DNA of 64,000 bases, from the NCBI RefSeq assembly GCF_021018805.1, contig NC_086248.1, forward strand, positions 54,193,485 to 54,257,484. Direction: 5' to 3'. The stretch's first letter is position 1. The number at the start of each line of letters is the position of its first letter. Shown here one piece after another: positions 1 through 12,193 of the stretch. Under the pieces are notes generated by a model. It saw nothing but the letters and a program-made list of their open reading frames with translations. It did no database searches and was not told where the DNA came from. Position numbers and translations under genes: made by a program. The stretch is from Prinia subflava (lineage: Eukaryota; Chordata; Aves; Passeriformes; Cisticolidae).

Positions 1-99
1 AAATGAGGCAAAGAGGTAAGAAAATAAGTTCCAGCAAATGAAATGTTAAACTGCAATAAAGATGTGAAAAAGATTCCGAGTGACTGAGTTGAAATAAAC

Positions 100-780
100 C
101 TTTTTTTCAGACACATCAGATTCAGGAAGTCTGCCAGAGAATTGGTGGGCTGAGAGATGATCAAAGAGTGTTCAAGAAAGATAAGGTCATTGCTGAAAAA
201 CTAAATTAATGATTTGGATCAGTTTTTTCTATAGAGACTGTCAGGAGGGTTTTTGTACTGGAAACATTATTTACAGGAGAGGAGTTGGAGACACAGTTTC
301 AAACTAGGTTGTTAACTGAAGAGGTGCAGAAAAATGGATAAATTGAATAGTGAAAAGGAACTCAAGGCTAAAATAGGTGAATTATAACAATTATTATTTA
401 ACCCCTCACTGTCAGATATTCTCAGTAACTGAGGAGTGTGAAGCATCAAATGAAACACCATTTCTTTAGTAGCATTCCTTAGTCATGCAAGGAAACTACA
501 GATCTGGAAGCTTGGTATCTGTGCAAAGCTAATTAATAGTAAAGAAATTAAATAAAGAATAGATCTGGTAGAAAGATACATTTTTTTGTTCCAATTTCAG
601 AACTGGAAGTATTAAGTGAATTTAGTATGAGGCAGATCCAAAACCAGCAAAGGAAGGATCTCTTTCCCTACAATATGTAAATGAGATGATAAAAATCCTA
701 ATTAAGTGATGGTATAGGTATTGAAAGGTGACTTGGATTAAGGTGAGACTGAGTTCATGGAAACCTTTTAAGATTTACCA
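100..780 (+). mobile_element. Ancient CR1/LINE-derived segment, heavily decayed
   Basis: Scattered stretches resemble the interior of old amniote CR1 LINEs as I remember them. Around 200 is a 'gctgaaaaactaaattaatg...gatcag' stretch, around 333 'ggataaattgaatag', and around 438-520 a 'gcatcaaatgaaacacc...ctttagtag' stretch. All three are in the same order and orientation as in LINE consensus sequences. No open frame survives and many indels are present. The boundaries are guesses. A CENSOR or RepeatMasker search would settle it. Confidence 0.4.
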
Positions 781-3252
781 GATGTATAGAAACTACCTAT
801 AGCTCAGCAAATCCCTGAGGAAATATTACTTATGCTTGCCCTCATCTTACTGTTAGCATGCTGGCTTGGATGCTGTATGGTGCAGATGGCCAAGCTGGGT
901 AGGTCTTTTGGTTCTGACATGGTCCAGAGATTCTAATGTACTTGAGATGTCCTTTAAAATATTTACTAGTGTCCCTGTTCAGCATTCTTGCAGGCAATCT
1001 AAAAAAATCAGAAAACTGTTTAATAGCAGCATTTGTTGGTAATGCAGAATTTAAGATAATTCATTCTATTAGTAGCTTATGATACTACGTGAAAAATACT
1101 ATATGAAAATGAGTGTTGCTAAAAACAAAGTAATACGTGTAAGAAGAAAAAAAGAATTATGTATGAACGCTGATGGACTAGTAGTCTTAGACTAAATTCT
1201 CTTCAGAATACAGAACTTGTAACATCCTCCACAGTTTTCAGATAAGAAAAAGTTGATTTATCATCATACTGAGTTCTAAAAATTAAAAGATGTTGACTGC
1301 TCACAATTTCCTAAAATGAAAAACTAGAACACTTTCAATTAAATAATTATGAGTTCCAGGTTTAAAAGGAAAAAGAAAACAAACAAAGAACAGCACTGCC
1401 AGAGCCAGTTATTTCATTGGGTTTTTTTTTTCCTTTTTAAGAAGCAAATTTCCTCACATTTGGTATTTGTAGTGATGAAAAACAGTTGAACAATAATAGT
1501 TGAAAAAGGGAGTAGACCTATAATAAAGGAAATGGCAATGGGTAGACATTAAACACTGTGACTCAGATTCACGCTGTAGCTCAGGAAGCCTTTAGACTGA
1601 TTAGTCAGAGGAAGTGATCTTACTGTATTAGAGGGATCAGTGTCTAAATGCTTTGTTTCTTATAGTCCTTCATAACCATTTTCTTCTGACCTCTGTTGGA
1701 GATTCCTAAAGATTCCATTTGTTGGAATATAGTCATGGACAAATGCCTTGTTAAGGAAAAGTTTTCTTTAATTGAAATCTGAGTATCTTTCATTTTGAGT
1801 CCATAACTGTGATTATTACTCCAGTCTTGGAAATGCTAGATAAAAACTGTCCATAAAATTTGAACAAAATTTTACATTGTTCCCTCATGGGGACTTGGAT
1901 TATTCAAGTTGTAGTAGCCCAGTGGGTGGATTAAAATATAAATATTTTCCTGGAAGACTCAGCTTTGGATATTTGCTGTGCTGTAGAACTGTGGAGTGGC
2001 TCATAATGCAGCGTGTGCACAGCTAGCAAGACCATCAGCTGGTGATGGAAGGGGGACTCCACAGGAGCTGTATGGGAAGTACTGTGATGATCTTATGTGG
2101 CATAGGGGAAGATGCTTAGTGAAGATTGTGTTCACTGGGACAGTTTTCAAGTCCAGTTCAAAAATACTTGGAGGGCAGGGGCCACGTTAGAGTCTTGGCT
2201 GAAAATGAATGCACTGTCCTGGGAACAGCGTGTTACAAACAGGTGCAAGATAGTGGATGGAGATGAAAAGAGTAAGAGTGCTCTGGAAAAACTCACTGAT
2301 GTCTCATTGGGAGAGTCATATTAAAAATACTGTAAGTCTAAACCAATTTAAAATTTAAATTAAGATTCTTACTTTTTTTTTTTTTCTGATTAATGACAGA
2401 TGTTCCTAAAGTGTTCTTAATTTCTTCCATATTCTCTTTTCAAGGAGTAGAAACAAGTTGTTTGGACAGTTTTCAAATTGATTCTAAATGTTTCTAGGAA
2501 GAAATGAATGATTTCATCACAGATGTTTATTGGAGAAGAAATAATTCAGAGTAGTTAATTTTGCCAGTGTAAAATTTTCACTTCAGATTCATTTTGATAA
2601 AACTATTCAGTTTTGAATTTTCTAGTCTCAGTGTACATACTTGAGCATGTCCCATATTTCATGCAGGACATAGCTGCATTTCAATAATGGTTTGTTGTTT
2701 TAAAATGAAATTGTTAAACGTTTAAAGACAAAACTTAAAAATAATATAAATGGAAGTCATCATCTTACTAGATTAGCCTTGCCAAATAGATGAACTGCTG
2801 GCAGATAGATCCTTTCAAAAACAGAGTTTATTCTAAAATGAATACCTCTGGTTTTATTTTGTTAATTTACATTTTAGTTCTGTAAAACTATCATTCCAAG
2901 GAGTGGGTTTTTTCCCTCATCAGTGTCTGAAGACTAAATTTATTGTTTTTAAAATAATCAAAAGGTATGACTGCTGATTGTCAGCTGTGTCATTTGTGGT
3001 CAAGCTGTGTCTGTGATTAATACTTTTAACTCTCTGTGGACACTTGCTTCCTTTGGTACATGTGACTTCACCTGCATCTTTCTCCCTCCACCCTCAAAAT
3101 CTTTATTTTTGTCTTTTTGAAGAGTTAATCAGATTGCTGTGCTACTTATCACCATGGTGCTGTTGTTCTATGAGACTGAGCAAGGCACTACTTTAGATTT
3201 ATTTTTTCTTTATCTCTGGAATATCAAAGCTCAGTGTTTAGTGTTCTATTGC

Positions 3253-3282
3253 TTTAAACCATAAATTGCTTTATGGTTTAAA
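3253..3282. repeat. Perfect 13-bp inverted repeat with 4-nt loop
   Basis: The arms TTTAAACCATAAA (3253-3265) and TTTATGGTTTAAA (3270-3282) are exact reverse complements around TTGC. It lies in intron sequence with no flanking transposon ends. It is either a chance or template-switch hairpin or a tiny relic; no function is visible. Confidence 0.9.
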
Positions 3283-3963
3283 ACCCATGTATGTTTGCTG
3301 GCTGTATAAAAGAAATCTCTTGGATCCTGTTTTAAAGGCAGGCAGTGATGGTGTGAAAAAGTACTCTGAAGAAATATGTTTCCTTGCTCACAAGTAAATA
3401 TTATGCAAAAAAGTCTTTAGGCATGTTTTTTTGCTAAAAATCTCCATCTTTTGGAAAGATCTGTCAATTTCCACTTGACTTATCGCCACCTTCTTTTGGC
3501 TTCTTTTGAAGTTTTTTCTCTACACATGTTCTCTCTCTTTTCACCAGGGACTTGAGTAGTTCTCTGGTCATGTGCTTTTGTCCTATTTGTAGCCAGACAT
3601 TTCTCATTCAGGACCTCCTCCTTGCTTCCTCTGGGGTTTCATTATAACCTTTTGTTTGCGCCATGTCTTTTTCATAGCATTTTATTCTGTTTCCAGCTGT
3701 GTCCTTTAGTTACTTGTAATCAGGTGTAGATTTGAGTCAGAGCTCAGTGACTGTGTTGTTATGATCTGAGTAGGAGGTAGTGATATCACGTGTTCCTGGA
3801 GATAACATGACAGAAACCCAGGGGTGCTGATTCATACACAGGTAAGATATAATTGATCGCTGCTCCTTACAGAGTGATTCCCAATGGTTTGATGTACTTG
3901 TAGATACAGTGGAGCAGAATGCTGGACATGATGAGGTTTAGGGTTTCCCTCTTGGTAGTAAAA

Positions 3964-4350
3964 ATCACAGTATCACAGAATTGTTAAGGTTGGCAGGGAC
4001 CTCTGAAGAGCATCTAGTCCAAGCCCCCTGCCGAAGCACAGTCACCTAGAGCAGGTTACACAGGAATGCATCTAGGTAGGTTTTAAATGTCTTTGGAGAG
4101 GGAGACTCCATGACCTCCCTGAGCAGCCTGTTCTGGTGCTCTGCCACTATCAATGTAAAGAAGTTCTTCCTCAATACTGAGGTGAAACTGCTTGTGTCTA
4201 GAGACATTGCTCCTCATCCTGACTCCACTGAAAAGAGTCTGGCACCATCCTCTTGACACCTGCCTTTGAGATAAATGAGTTGATAGTATCACATAGGCAA
4301 TGCAAGACAGCAGTTGTTCAGTAAGTCTATCCAGCCCCTCCAAAAACTCG
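3964..4350 (-). mobile_element. CR1 LINE 3' end, minus strand, degenerate
   Basis: Read on the + strand it starts with the inverted CR1 tail ('atcacagtatcacagaattg'). The typical reverse-complement CR1 3' UTR follows: 'ggttggcagggacctctgaag', 'catctagtccaagccccctg', 'gagactccatgacctccctg' and 'agaagttcttcctcaatactg'. Similarity fades after about 4260, where the order of short matches becomes scrambled, so the 5' truncation point is uncertain. It is inserted antisense to LAMA2. Confidence 0.8.
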
Positions 4351-5665
4351 AGGAAACAAGAGCTGCTGCTTTCCTGGGAGCAGTAGATTTACAGTCTCTT
4401 TCCTCAGTGTGAGGTAGCCCCTGCTGAGTGAGTGCCAGCTGGTGTTTGGAGTGCAGCTGTTTGCCTAAACTAGCAGTGATATGACCGTGTTCAACGACAG
4501 AAAATGGCTGTGTGGCCTGACCTCTCACTCAGAGCACGGAGGTATGAGGCAACACATGTTCGTGGCAAAGAATAAATAATGCTCTTATTTGGTCCAATGT
4601 TCTACACATCTGTCTCAGCATCTGAACATTCTTTCGGTGTACCAGCCTGTAATAAAAATGCCCCAATTAAAATTTAACACTTGAGAATACAGGAAAATTA
4701 ATGGTTTCCTTCTCCCCCTAGGTGCTCATTAACAGTATTTGGTTGTACTTGACATGCTTCTTCTTGTAGGCCTTTTCCAAGAACAGTTCTGTAGCAGCCC
4801 ATCTGCTTTATTTAGTTGATTCAGAGCTAATGTGTGTCATGATCAGCTACAAAGACAGGAAGGGAAGAAGATCTCTTATTTTTGTTGCCTTTGCCCTTGA
4901 TGCTTCAGATGGGGTCAGAGAGTCTCTATGAAGGAGCCACAGAGCTTGCCTAGATGATTTCTAGACTTTAGGATAACGCAGGCAGAGAAAAGGGGAGGTA
5001 ATCTTTGCAGAAACCACAGTGTGGCAGAGAGCGGTAGTGTCTTTGGAAAAACAAATGCTAAACAAAGTTCTCAGAAGTGATAAAGACTTTCCTCAGGGAC
5101 CAGGTGAAAACAGTTGCAACCCAGGAAATGGTTTCACCTTGCTGAGAACAAGATTCAAAGGAGAAGATGTGTAAATAGACAGTGGGAAAGGAGAGATGCT
5201 TATGAATGCTGAGTTTGTCTCATCTAGCCGTTTTAGTTTTCAGTATTTCAAAAGTTCAAAAGACTTTTGATGATGATCACTCGAAGAGGTGCAAACTGAC
5301 CTCTGCTGAATTCTGAATCCCATTCCAAGTATACATCCCCTTAACTCAAAATTTCTGAGCCTATTTTCAGACTAGGGGAGGAGAACTGAATTGCCTGCAC
5401 GTGGACACTGTTCTAGGGCCTGGGTACACATATGCAGTTTATGCTGCAGTCTTTCTGTAGCTTATGACATTCCTTTGCTATAAATGTTCTTATTATAAAG
5501 ACTCTTCATAGCTGAGGTCTGTGGACACATGGAATCTATTTTCTAAGGAAAGAAATTATTCTACATGTACAAATGCATTAATACAATGCCTGTAATGATA
5601 TTTGTTGGCCTAATCATGACAACACTGATGTCCTGTAATTCCTTACTGCTTTAATAATTCTTCAG

Positions 5666-5845
5666 ATTCACACTTCCCTAATTAATGGACGACCTAGTGC
5701 TGACGATCCATCACAAGAATTACTGGAGTTCACCTCTGCTCGCTTTATTCGCCTGAGATTCCAGAGGATACGGACACTAAATGCTGATTTAATGATGTTT
5801 GCACACAAAGATCCAGCTGAAATTGATCCCATTGTTACAAGGAGG
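5666..5845 (+). CDS. LAMA2: LAMA2 exon (human exon 5): end of LN domain
   Basis: This exon has 60 codons, phase 0 at both ends, acceptor TTCAG and donor GTAAGT. It begins IHTSLINGRPSADDPS and ends DLMMFAHKDPAEIDPIVTRR. This is the C-terminal third of the laminin N-terminal (domain VI) module, which in laminins forms the ternary node of the polymer. The block with ELLEFTSARFIRLRFQRIR and TLNADLMM is among the most conserved in alpha chains; it corresponds to about residues 214-273 of the human protein (from memory). Compared with my recollection of human, changes are few: Ile-Ser to Ile-His-Thr at the start, Ser-Pro-Glu to Ser-Gln-Glu, Tyr to Phe in SARFIRL, and Arg to Ala in KDPAEID. An antisense open frame at 5668-5859 is a shadow. 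Confidence 0.97.
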
Positions 5846-7946
5846 GTAAGTTCTGGCAAGGCAGTAGAAATTCTCTTACAATTTTAAGTGTTGTACCTGC
5901 ATTGTTTGCCATAGGAAATTCTGAGATTATGATTACCTGTTATCTTTCAAAATCCTGGTGTTGGAGAATTCCCTGTGCACTCCTTCTCTAGAACAGAATT
6001 AACAATTTAACCTTTTCTGCTTAATGGTGGTATTAACATAAACACTCGGTTTCTTTGCCTGCAAATATTTGGAGGTAGGTATTTGGTGAGTATTTGCTAT
6101 TAGTATCTCTTGCCTCTTCTACTCAATCCTTTGTTACCTTTCAAATGTCTTGAACACTCCCTTTGAATAGAATTTCTAGTTGTACTGTAAGTAATGTCAG
6201 GGCTTGAATGCAACATTTCTGGTGTTTTCATATGATTGAGGGTAGCAGTAAACATTTTGAGTATTGCTTTAGCTTAAAAGTATGAATACAGCATTTAAAC
6301 TTGCACCATATCCATACTCTGACCTTCTGTACCATGCCTTGTGTGTGCACACTGCTATCTCTTCTTTCTGCAATATTCACTTCCTTTCTAAGCCATATCT
6401 CCCTGTTGTCCTGCTGATCAAATGTTGTGTGTTATTCTTGTCTTCCTCTGATTTTTCTACTAAGCATTTCCAAAAACTGGTTTGGGAGATATATAATTTT
6501 CCTTTTTTTTTTTTTTTTTTTTTTCCCCTCACTTCCTCTTCCTGTTGGTCATCGTATTATAGTGCTAACCTAAACTTTTCAAAACAAAAGTAAGTCCTGT
6601 TATTAAGGAGTGAGGGGGTGGGGCGGTGGAGGAGAAGGGTATGATTATTCTTGACTTTAGTTAATATCATTTGTCAGTGATGGATAAGTGACAAGAAAAA
6701 TTGCTTCTTCTGTTCCCCATTTCTGGTTTCCATTTCCTTATCTAAATAGAGAGTGCTGACTATTTCTGAAAGTTTGGAGCAAGCCATTTTGTTTTGAATT
6801 ACAAACCCAGATTCCCTTCTAGTTGAGTGCAGTTACTGCAACCTCACTAAGTATGAATGTTGTGTTTATGTAAAAATGGACATTTAATAATCTGATTCTA
6901 AAAGAATAGAAATACAAAGTTGAATTAGCACTTGCAAAATTACTCTAAATTCATGAAAACTGACTGCAGGACAATAGACTGATTTCTCAAACCAGCAAAG
7001 ACCTTCTGTGTGGCATCTCTTCATGAGACTGTCCCCAAAGGATCAAGGAGCAACTAAAACCTGTCACCCTTGTCAGGAAACAAAGGGTAGCCACAAATTA
7101 CACACTTTCTTTCTGCTGGAAGGTTAACTAGGAGTGACAAGAGTTCTCATTTTCTTTGATAGATTTATTCATGATCTGATAAAGAGGTTGAACGAACACT
7201 GTAATAGCAAAATTTGCAAATAGCTTAAGTTTTGTTTGATAAGCCAGCTGTGAGCATGTTGCAGGACCCTTGCTGAAACAGAAGACAATGAATGAGATTC
7301 ACTTTTCACAGGCTTTGTAATACAAGATTATAAATATCTTTCTATCCCTCTTTCTGCTTAGGGCTCCTAATCCTCATGAAAGAAAAAATAGAAATGGTCA
7401 AATGGCAGAAAAACAGGTCAAAAGTACTTAAATCTCAGTAATAAAGACTGTTTCACGATCATTCAGAAGGTCAAAAATGAAAAACAGTTCTTCTTGCCAC
7501 AGTTCAGTGAATGCCCAAATTAGACCCAGCTAAGGTGAACAAAGGTGTTTCATAGGTTTTTTTCCTAGCTTTTCTCCTCTTCCCATCATCATGCCTTTTC
7601 CTTTTCATATTTTCTGAAGAGAATAAATTCTATAGCATTTGACTTTTCATTATCCCATGTGCATATAGCCTTTTCTTATTCTCATGTTTTTGTATGCTGT
7701 GTATAAATTGACATGGCTTTTGTGACTTCAAACAAATGGAGCTGTGCCAATTTACACCCTTTCTTTCACTCATCCTGAATCTGTTGATCGAGACACGGCT
7801 TGGATTACACTGTCTGCTGTATTTGTAGTAGATCAAAAAAGAAATAAAACAGGACCTGACAGTTTTGTCACAAGAAATGAATTCTGCAGTTTGGCACCTG
7901 CATTTTAGAATCCACTTAGCAATTCAATTTCTGTTTTGTCTTACAG
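5846..7946 (+). other. LAMA2: LAMA2 intron 5
   Basis: This is a 2101-bp intron starting GTAAGT and ending TTACAG. It holds a 22-nt T homopolymer at 6503-6524 and a short G-rich purine stretch at about 6607-6640. Otherwise it is AT-rich sequence in which I see no gene, RNA or recognisable transposon. Confidence 0.9.
6503..6524. repeat. Poly(T) tract, 22 nt
   Basis: An uninterrupted run of 22 T flanked by CC and CCCC. It could be the poly(A) remnant of a minus-strand retrocopy, but no retrocopy is recognisable beside it. Its length is likely polymorphic and is error-prone in sequencing. Confidence 0.9.
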
Positions 7947-8036
7947 TATTACTATTCTATAAAAGACATCTCCGTTGGAGGCATGTGTATATGTTCAGGC
8001 CATGCAAAGGCTTGTCCACTGGATCCAGTGACCAAT
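7947..8036 (+). CDS. LAMA2: LAMA2 exon (human exon 6): LN/LE junction
   Basis: This exon has 30 codons, phase 0 at both ends, acceptor TTACAG and donor GTATGT. It reads [20 protein letters not shown] then [10 protein letters not shown]. It closes the LN domain and opens the first LE repeat (LEa1) with three cysteines. The YYYS-KDIS-GGMCIC run is a hallmark of alpha-1/alpha-2 laminins. ACPLDP favours alpha-2. One oddity is that the residue after CIC is Ser, where I remember Tyr (CICYGHA) in mammalian alpha-1 and alpha-2. Being 90 nt and in phase 0, it could be skipped without shifting the frame. Confidence 0.96.
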
Positions 8037-10205
8037 GTATGTATTTTTTTATTTTTTTTAAAATGTGCCTTATTTATAGGGTGGAACATGAGAAAAAAAA
8101 CCAAACCTGATATTGATGTTCTTCAGAGTTCTGTGAATTTATGTCTGTTTTTCACCTGGAGGAACAGTCAGAAGCAGTGCCAGAATGAAAAAGTGCTAGC
8201 AGCCAGAATAATAAACATTCATACAGTGTCAGCAGAGGCTTTCCTGAAATGAAAGAATAGTTTTCAGATAATATTGGAAGTATCCTAGGAAAAACAGAAA
8301 TCTAGGTTGCACTATGTAGCTGTAGAAATGAGTACTAACAGTAATTTTTTTCTTTCTTGATATTAATCAAAATGTTTCCTAAATTGCTGTCAAATATTTA
8401 ATTGATGCTTGCAAACACATGATGGCTCTAGAATGGTGCATTGGCTATGTAGGAAGTATCAACTGAATGATCAGTTAAGCTGATCTTGAAAATCATGAGC
8501 TGTTTATAATATCTTTCAAGTTGTAACTTTTTTTGCACGTAATCATACAATCAAAATATAACCAATATAATGAATATAGAAATATAATTTGTTACTGATT
8601 GTCCAACTTTGTGCACCCATTATCACTAATACTGGATTTCCTATTTACTAATATTACATGCCACAGTGTGGGATCTCTGCATGTACTATTCACTAAAGTA
8701 GGAGCTTTATAGGATTTAACTGAAAATCTTATTTGTATGTGACATTAAGCCACTATGTAAGAAATCATTTAAAGAAATGACAAAATCTGATAGAGAATAT
8801 ATTTAGAGTACTAAGTAATTTCTATGGATCCTTGTAAAAAATGAGCAAACTCCTTGGTTTAACCCTTCTGAGAGTTTTCTGTAATGGTATGTACAGCAAG
8901 TGTTGAACTATCGTTTCAGATGCCCTTAGTGATGAAACTGTAGCATTGTCTCTGTGCCATCTGTTAGAATCAGGCCTGCCTTGGAAAATAAGTGCTGCTA
9001 CTGAAATTAATACATATTTCAGATAATTTGGCTACTAGATAAAATAAAGCCATTTTGACAAGTGTAATGTCCTGTTTTGCAGGACATCAAATGCATATTT
9101 GTTGTCTGACTAGTATAAAAAATAGCATAAGTAAAACAACTCAAGCCAGAAGAAATTTGGATGTTTAAGCTCTTCAGGGGTATTTTTTAGACTTAGCCAT
9201 GCCAAAATAGGCTTATAAATATTGTGACTGTATTTGTTAGCAGAAAGAATCTTTCCCTTAGCATTACAAGGAATAACCTTGCTGGAACTTACTGACATGC
9301 TTTTTTTCTGAAGCAGTCCTTGAGTTAGGCTTGTTTTGCAAGATTTATGCTTTGTCCTGTGAGCCATGGAGTTTCTCTGGCTTTCTGGTTTGACCTTGTA
9401 TGGCCTCGCAAGGACCACAGAGAATCCTCTTCACTAAATAACTATCAGGAAGGCAATTTTTACTTCTTATTTCTCCAAACTGCAGGGGTTTTTTAGTTTT
9501 TTCAAGCTGCCTCCGTGGCTCAGGGAGTTTGGGTGTTCCTTACAGTAATATTTTCATGCTGGTGGTCTTGTGGGGAACTGTAAGGTGACTGAAAGACTGG
9601 ACTTGTGCTCATCTATTATTACTTTAAACACTCCTGCTATCCCTCCCATAGAATTAGTTACACAGTTGGACGGTTACATGATAAGTTGACTTATCCAATC
9701 AAAAAATAGTGACAGAGTATAAAAAAAAGACAATTTGTATTGGATCAGCCAACAGAATTGATTTCACTCTGCAGCAGCAGAATTGCTGCATTGAAGGGAA
9801 AAGTGGAGAATGGCTCACTCCTTCAGGGATCAGATCAGTTTTCTTGTATCCAAGGGCTACCTGTACTTTGTTTGTTTGGGCTTATTTGTTTGGTTGGGGA
9901 ACTTTCCCATCCTTCTTTCTTTATCCAGTTGGAATTAAATTCTCCTGCATTCTTAGATTCTCCTTAGATTATCTGTTAAACTATCTCCCTTCACTTCGTG
10001 GCTGTTTTCTTCAAATAGAGCTATAGAATTTAAACACACTTGGTGAATGCAGGACACATAAATGAATCAAAATGAATAAACAAACGAATTACAGAGTAGA
10101 GCCGTTCTTAATGTTTTAATAATTTCAACTGGAATGCATATTATGTACATGGACAGATTCTTCAAATCATCACATTGTGTAAATATTTGGTTTTTTTTAA
10201 ATTAG
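8037..10205 (+). other. LAMA2: LAMA2 intron 6
   Basis: This is a 2169-bp intron, GTATGT to a T-rich tract and AAATTAG. Small open frames on both strands (for example minus strand 9110-9418 and plus strand 9709-10026) lack any family resemblance. I see no transposon or RNA gene in it. Confidence 0.9.
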
Positions 10206-10323
10206 AAATCCGTCTGTCAGTGTGAGCACAACACATGCGGAGAAACGTGTGATCAATGTTGTCCTGGTTTCCATCAAAAGCCTTGGCATGCTGGCACTCT
10301 CCAGCATAAGCATGAATGTGAAC
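10206..10323 (+). CDS. LAMA2: LAMA2 exon (human exon 7): most of LEa1
   Basis: This exon is 118 nt, entering in phase 0 and leaving with one extra base (phase 1); acceptor ATTAG, donor GTAAGT. It reads KSVCQCEHNTCGETCDQCCP, continuing GFHQKPWHAGTLQHKHECE, with seven cysteines. The CEHNTCG and CDQCCPGFHQKPW motifs are diagnostic of the first LE repeat of laminin alpha chains. The split codon completed by the next exon is CCA (Pro), where I recall Ala in human alpha-2 (ECEACNC) and Glu in alpha-1. A Pro before the CNC of the following LE repeat is common in other LE junctions, so it is tolerated. Confidence 0.96.
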
Positions 10324-12014
10324 GTAAGTTGAAAGCAGTACAGAGGACAAAATTTATTGCAATTGCTACTGAAAACTGAAATTGGGTCCTACGTGATTTT
10401 GCAGTTAATTTGGTTTCTAACCACATTGGTTTATGAATAACATTTGATGTGATGTTATTCACTTAATTGGACTGACTTGAAAGACTTAGCAGAAAAATTA
10501 CATGTAGAGTTGTGGATTTATTGAACTCAGAGTATTTTATTGTAACATGGTGATATTTGAGGAATGCTGTATTAAAAAAAGTCTTGTGTAGTTTTTACAA
10601 TCATGATGGTTTTGTTTAGATAAAACAATAGGGCTATATCCTGGTAAATAAAAAAAAATCTCTTTACAGGTTTTTCATTATATGAAGCTTTACTGGTACG
10701 ATTTCTGTATAAATGGCACTTTTATATGTTATGATGTTCATCTTTGCTGAAACAAAATATTTTATGTGTGATCAAAATGCAAGTTGAGTCTGATTTTTTT
10801 AACAGAAAATACAGTGTATCTAGTTTCCCAACATGGAATGAAAACATACCTTGAATATTAACTTCCCACAGGGTGGGAATTTGATTTCCAGATTTATTGT
10901 AGTAAGGGCAGTTATAATTGAACTTTAACATCTTACTTCCAAAGGTCACATACCACTTAAATTTCTGAACATAATAAAATCTAATGCTCCATTACACTAT
11001 GTTTATTCATTTGTAGGATTTCATCTATAATTTTACCAAGAGTGATTAAAAATAAATAAAAAGGAACAGATATGCCCATATTTAGAGCAGGCATTGCTTA
11101 TTTGTCTCCTGTAAAATTTGGTCACAGAGGCCTCTGTTTTAGTTGGGACTGTGTCTGCACTGGGAAAGTATTATGGAATGAAAGCAGAGTACATTTAATT
11201 TCATGTTTAACATTTAAAGAGACACTTCCACCCTGTTCAACTCTCAGTGAACTGTTGTACTGTCTTGATGGAAACAGTTCCCTGAGATCTGGTTCAGATG
11301 TTAGGGGAACACTTCCCCACAATTTTGACAAGCTTTGAATTTCTCTTTATGATGAAATGAATGTTTTAATACCACAAGGAAAGGGACAGTAAGCTACCTT
11401 ATTTTCACTGCAACAGATTATTATATTATTTTTCCTGTATTTGGACCTGAAGTCTAGAGTTCACATAGAAATGTCAAAAGAAGATTTAAGATTGGGAATC
11501 CTTTTGTTCTGCCCCAGTTCTTATATGCATATGTGCAAGTGAGATGTTTTTTGGATGTCTTTCAGCTTTTATTTGAATTACTTTAATTTACTCACACCAT
11601 CATGCTTGTTGTGCGTTTTCCTTACAACCCCTCTTGTATTTTAATTTAGATTACCCTTTCATGAACCGTATGTGTATGCAACCACCAAAAGAGTTCCTAG
11701 CTATCAATTTAAACAGGAAAAAAAAATCAAACAAACGAAAACAAACCAAGAACATCATAATTAGACTGTGTCTGTCAAATTCTGTACTTCCCAAGACAAA
11801 ATATTGAGGAGAAAAAATATACAGAATTTCAGGCTCTCTTCGTAATGGGACCACATTGCCTTTCACAAATGAAGTAGTAAATGAATATTTGGATGTGCTT
11901 TTACAATATACACAGAACCAATGATAAAATATTGAACACCCCTTTTCAATACCTCAGTAACAGTGGGTCATCCTCAGTGGGAAAGTATTTGCCAACACTT
12001 TCCTTCTCTTTTAG
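10324..12014 (+). other. LAMA2: LAMA2 intron 7
   Basis: This is a 1691-bp intron from GTAAGT to TTTTAG with a good pyrimidine tract ('tttccttctcttttag'). It is AT-rich, and I recognise no repeat family and no gene in it. Confidence 0.9.
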
Positions 12015-12193
12015 CATGCAACTGTCATGGGAAGACTGAGGAGTGCTACTACGATCAGGGTGTGGCAGACAGAAATCAGAGTTTGAATATCCACGGGGAG
12101 TACCTTGGGGGAGGAGTGTGTGTGAATTGCTCAGGCTACACCAGTGGCATAAACTGCGAGACCTGTCTGGACGGCTACTTCAGGCCAAAAGGG
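12015..12193 (+). CDS. LAMA2: LAMA2 exon (human exon 8): LEa2
   Basis: This exon is 179 nt, entering in phase 1 (two bases finish the Pro codon) and leaving in phase 0; donor GTAAGC. After the split codon it reads CNCHGKTEECYYDQGVADRN, then QSLNIHGEYLGGGVCVNC, then SGYTSGINCETC, then LDGYFRPKG. It encodes nearly all of the second LE repeat with seven cysteines. CNCHGK-EECYYD and INCETC-DG-FRPKG are alpha-2 signatures. Two N-glycosylation sequons are visible, NQS and NCS, at positions where human has NLS and NCT (from memory). A longer open frame at 12043-12417 is in a different frame and is a shadow. Confidence 0.97.

Larger units (their letters stand above)
1..5665 (+). other. LAMA2: LAMA2 upstream intron (intron 4 by human numbering), 3' part
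   Basis: No coding exon is visible. The expected preceding exon, encoding the middle of the LN domain and ending shortly before the IHTSLING motif, was looked for and not seen, so it lies left of base 1. The stretch holds an old CR1-like segment near its start, a minus-strand CR1 3' end at about 3964-4350, and a perfect 13-bp inverted repeat at 3253-3282. The rest is AT-rich single-copy-looking sequence. The intron ends with a pyrimidine-rich tract and TTCAG at 5661-5665. Confidence 0.85.

Noticed and set aside
1996..2324. Pair of overlapping open frames (64 and 70 codons) in a slightly GC-richer patch
   Set aside because: No family resemblance, no splice context fitting LAMA2 exon 4, and the expected LN-domain residues are absent.
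6607..6640. G-rich stretch as a possible G-quadruplex
   Set aside because: Only two runs of three or more G lie close together; the others are GG pairs, so the four-run requirement is not met.
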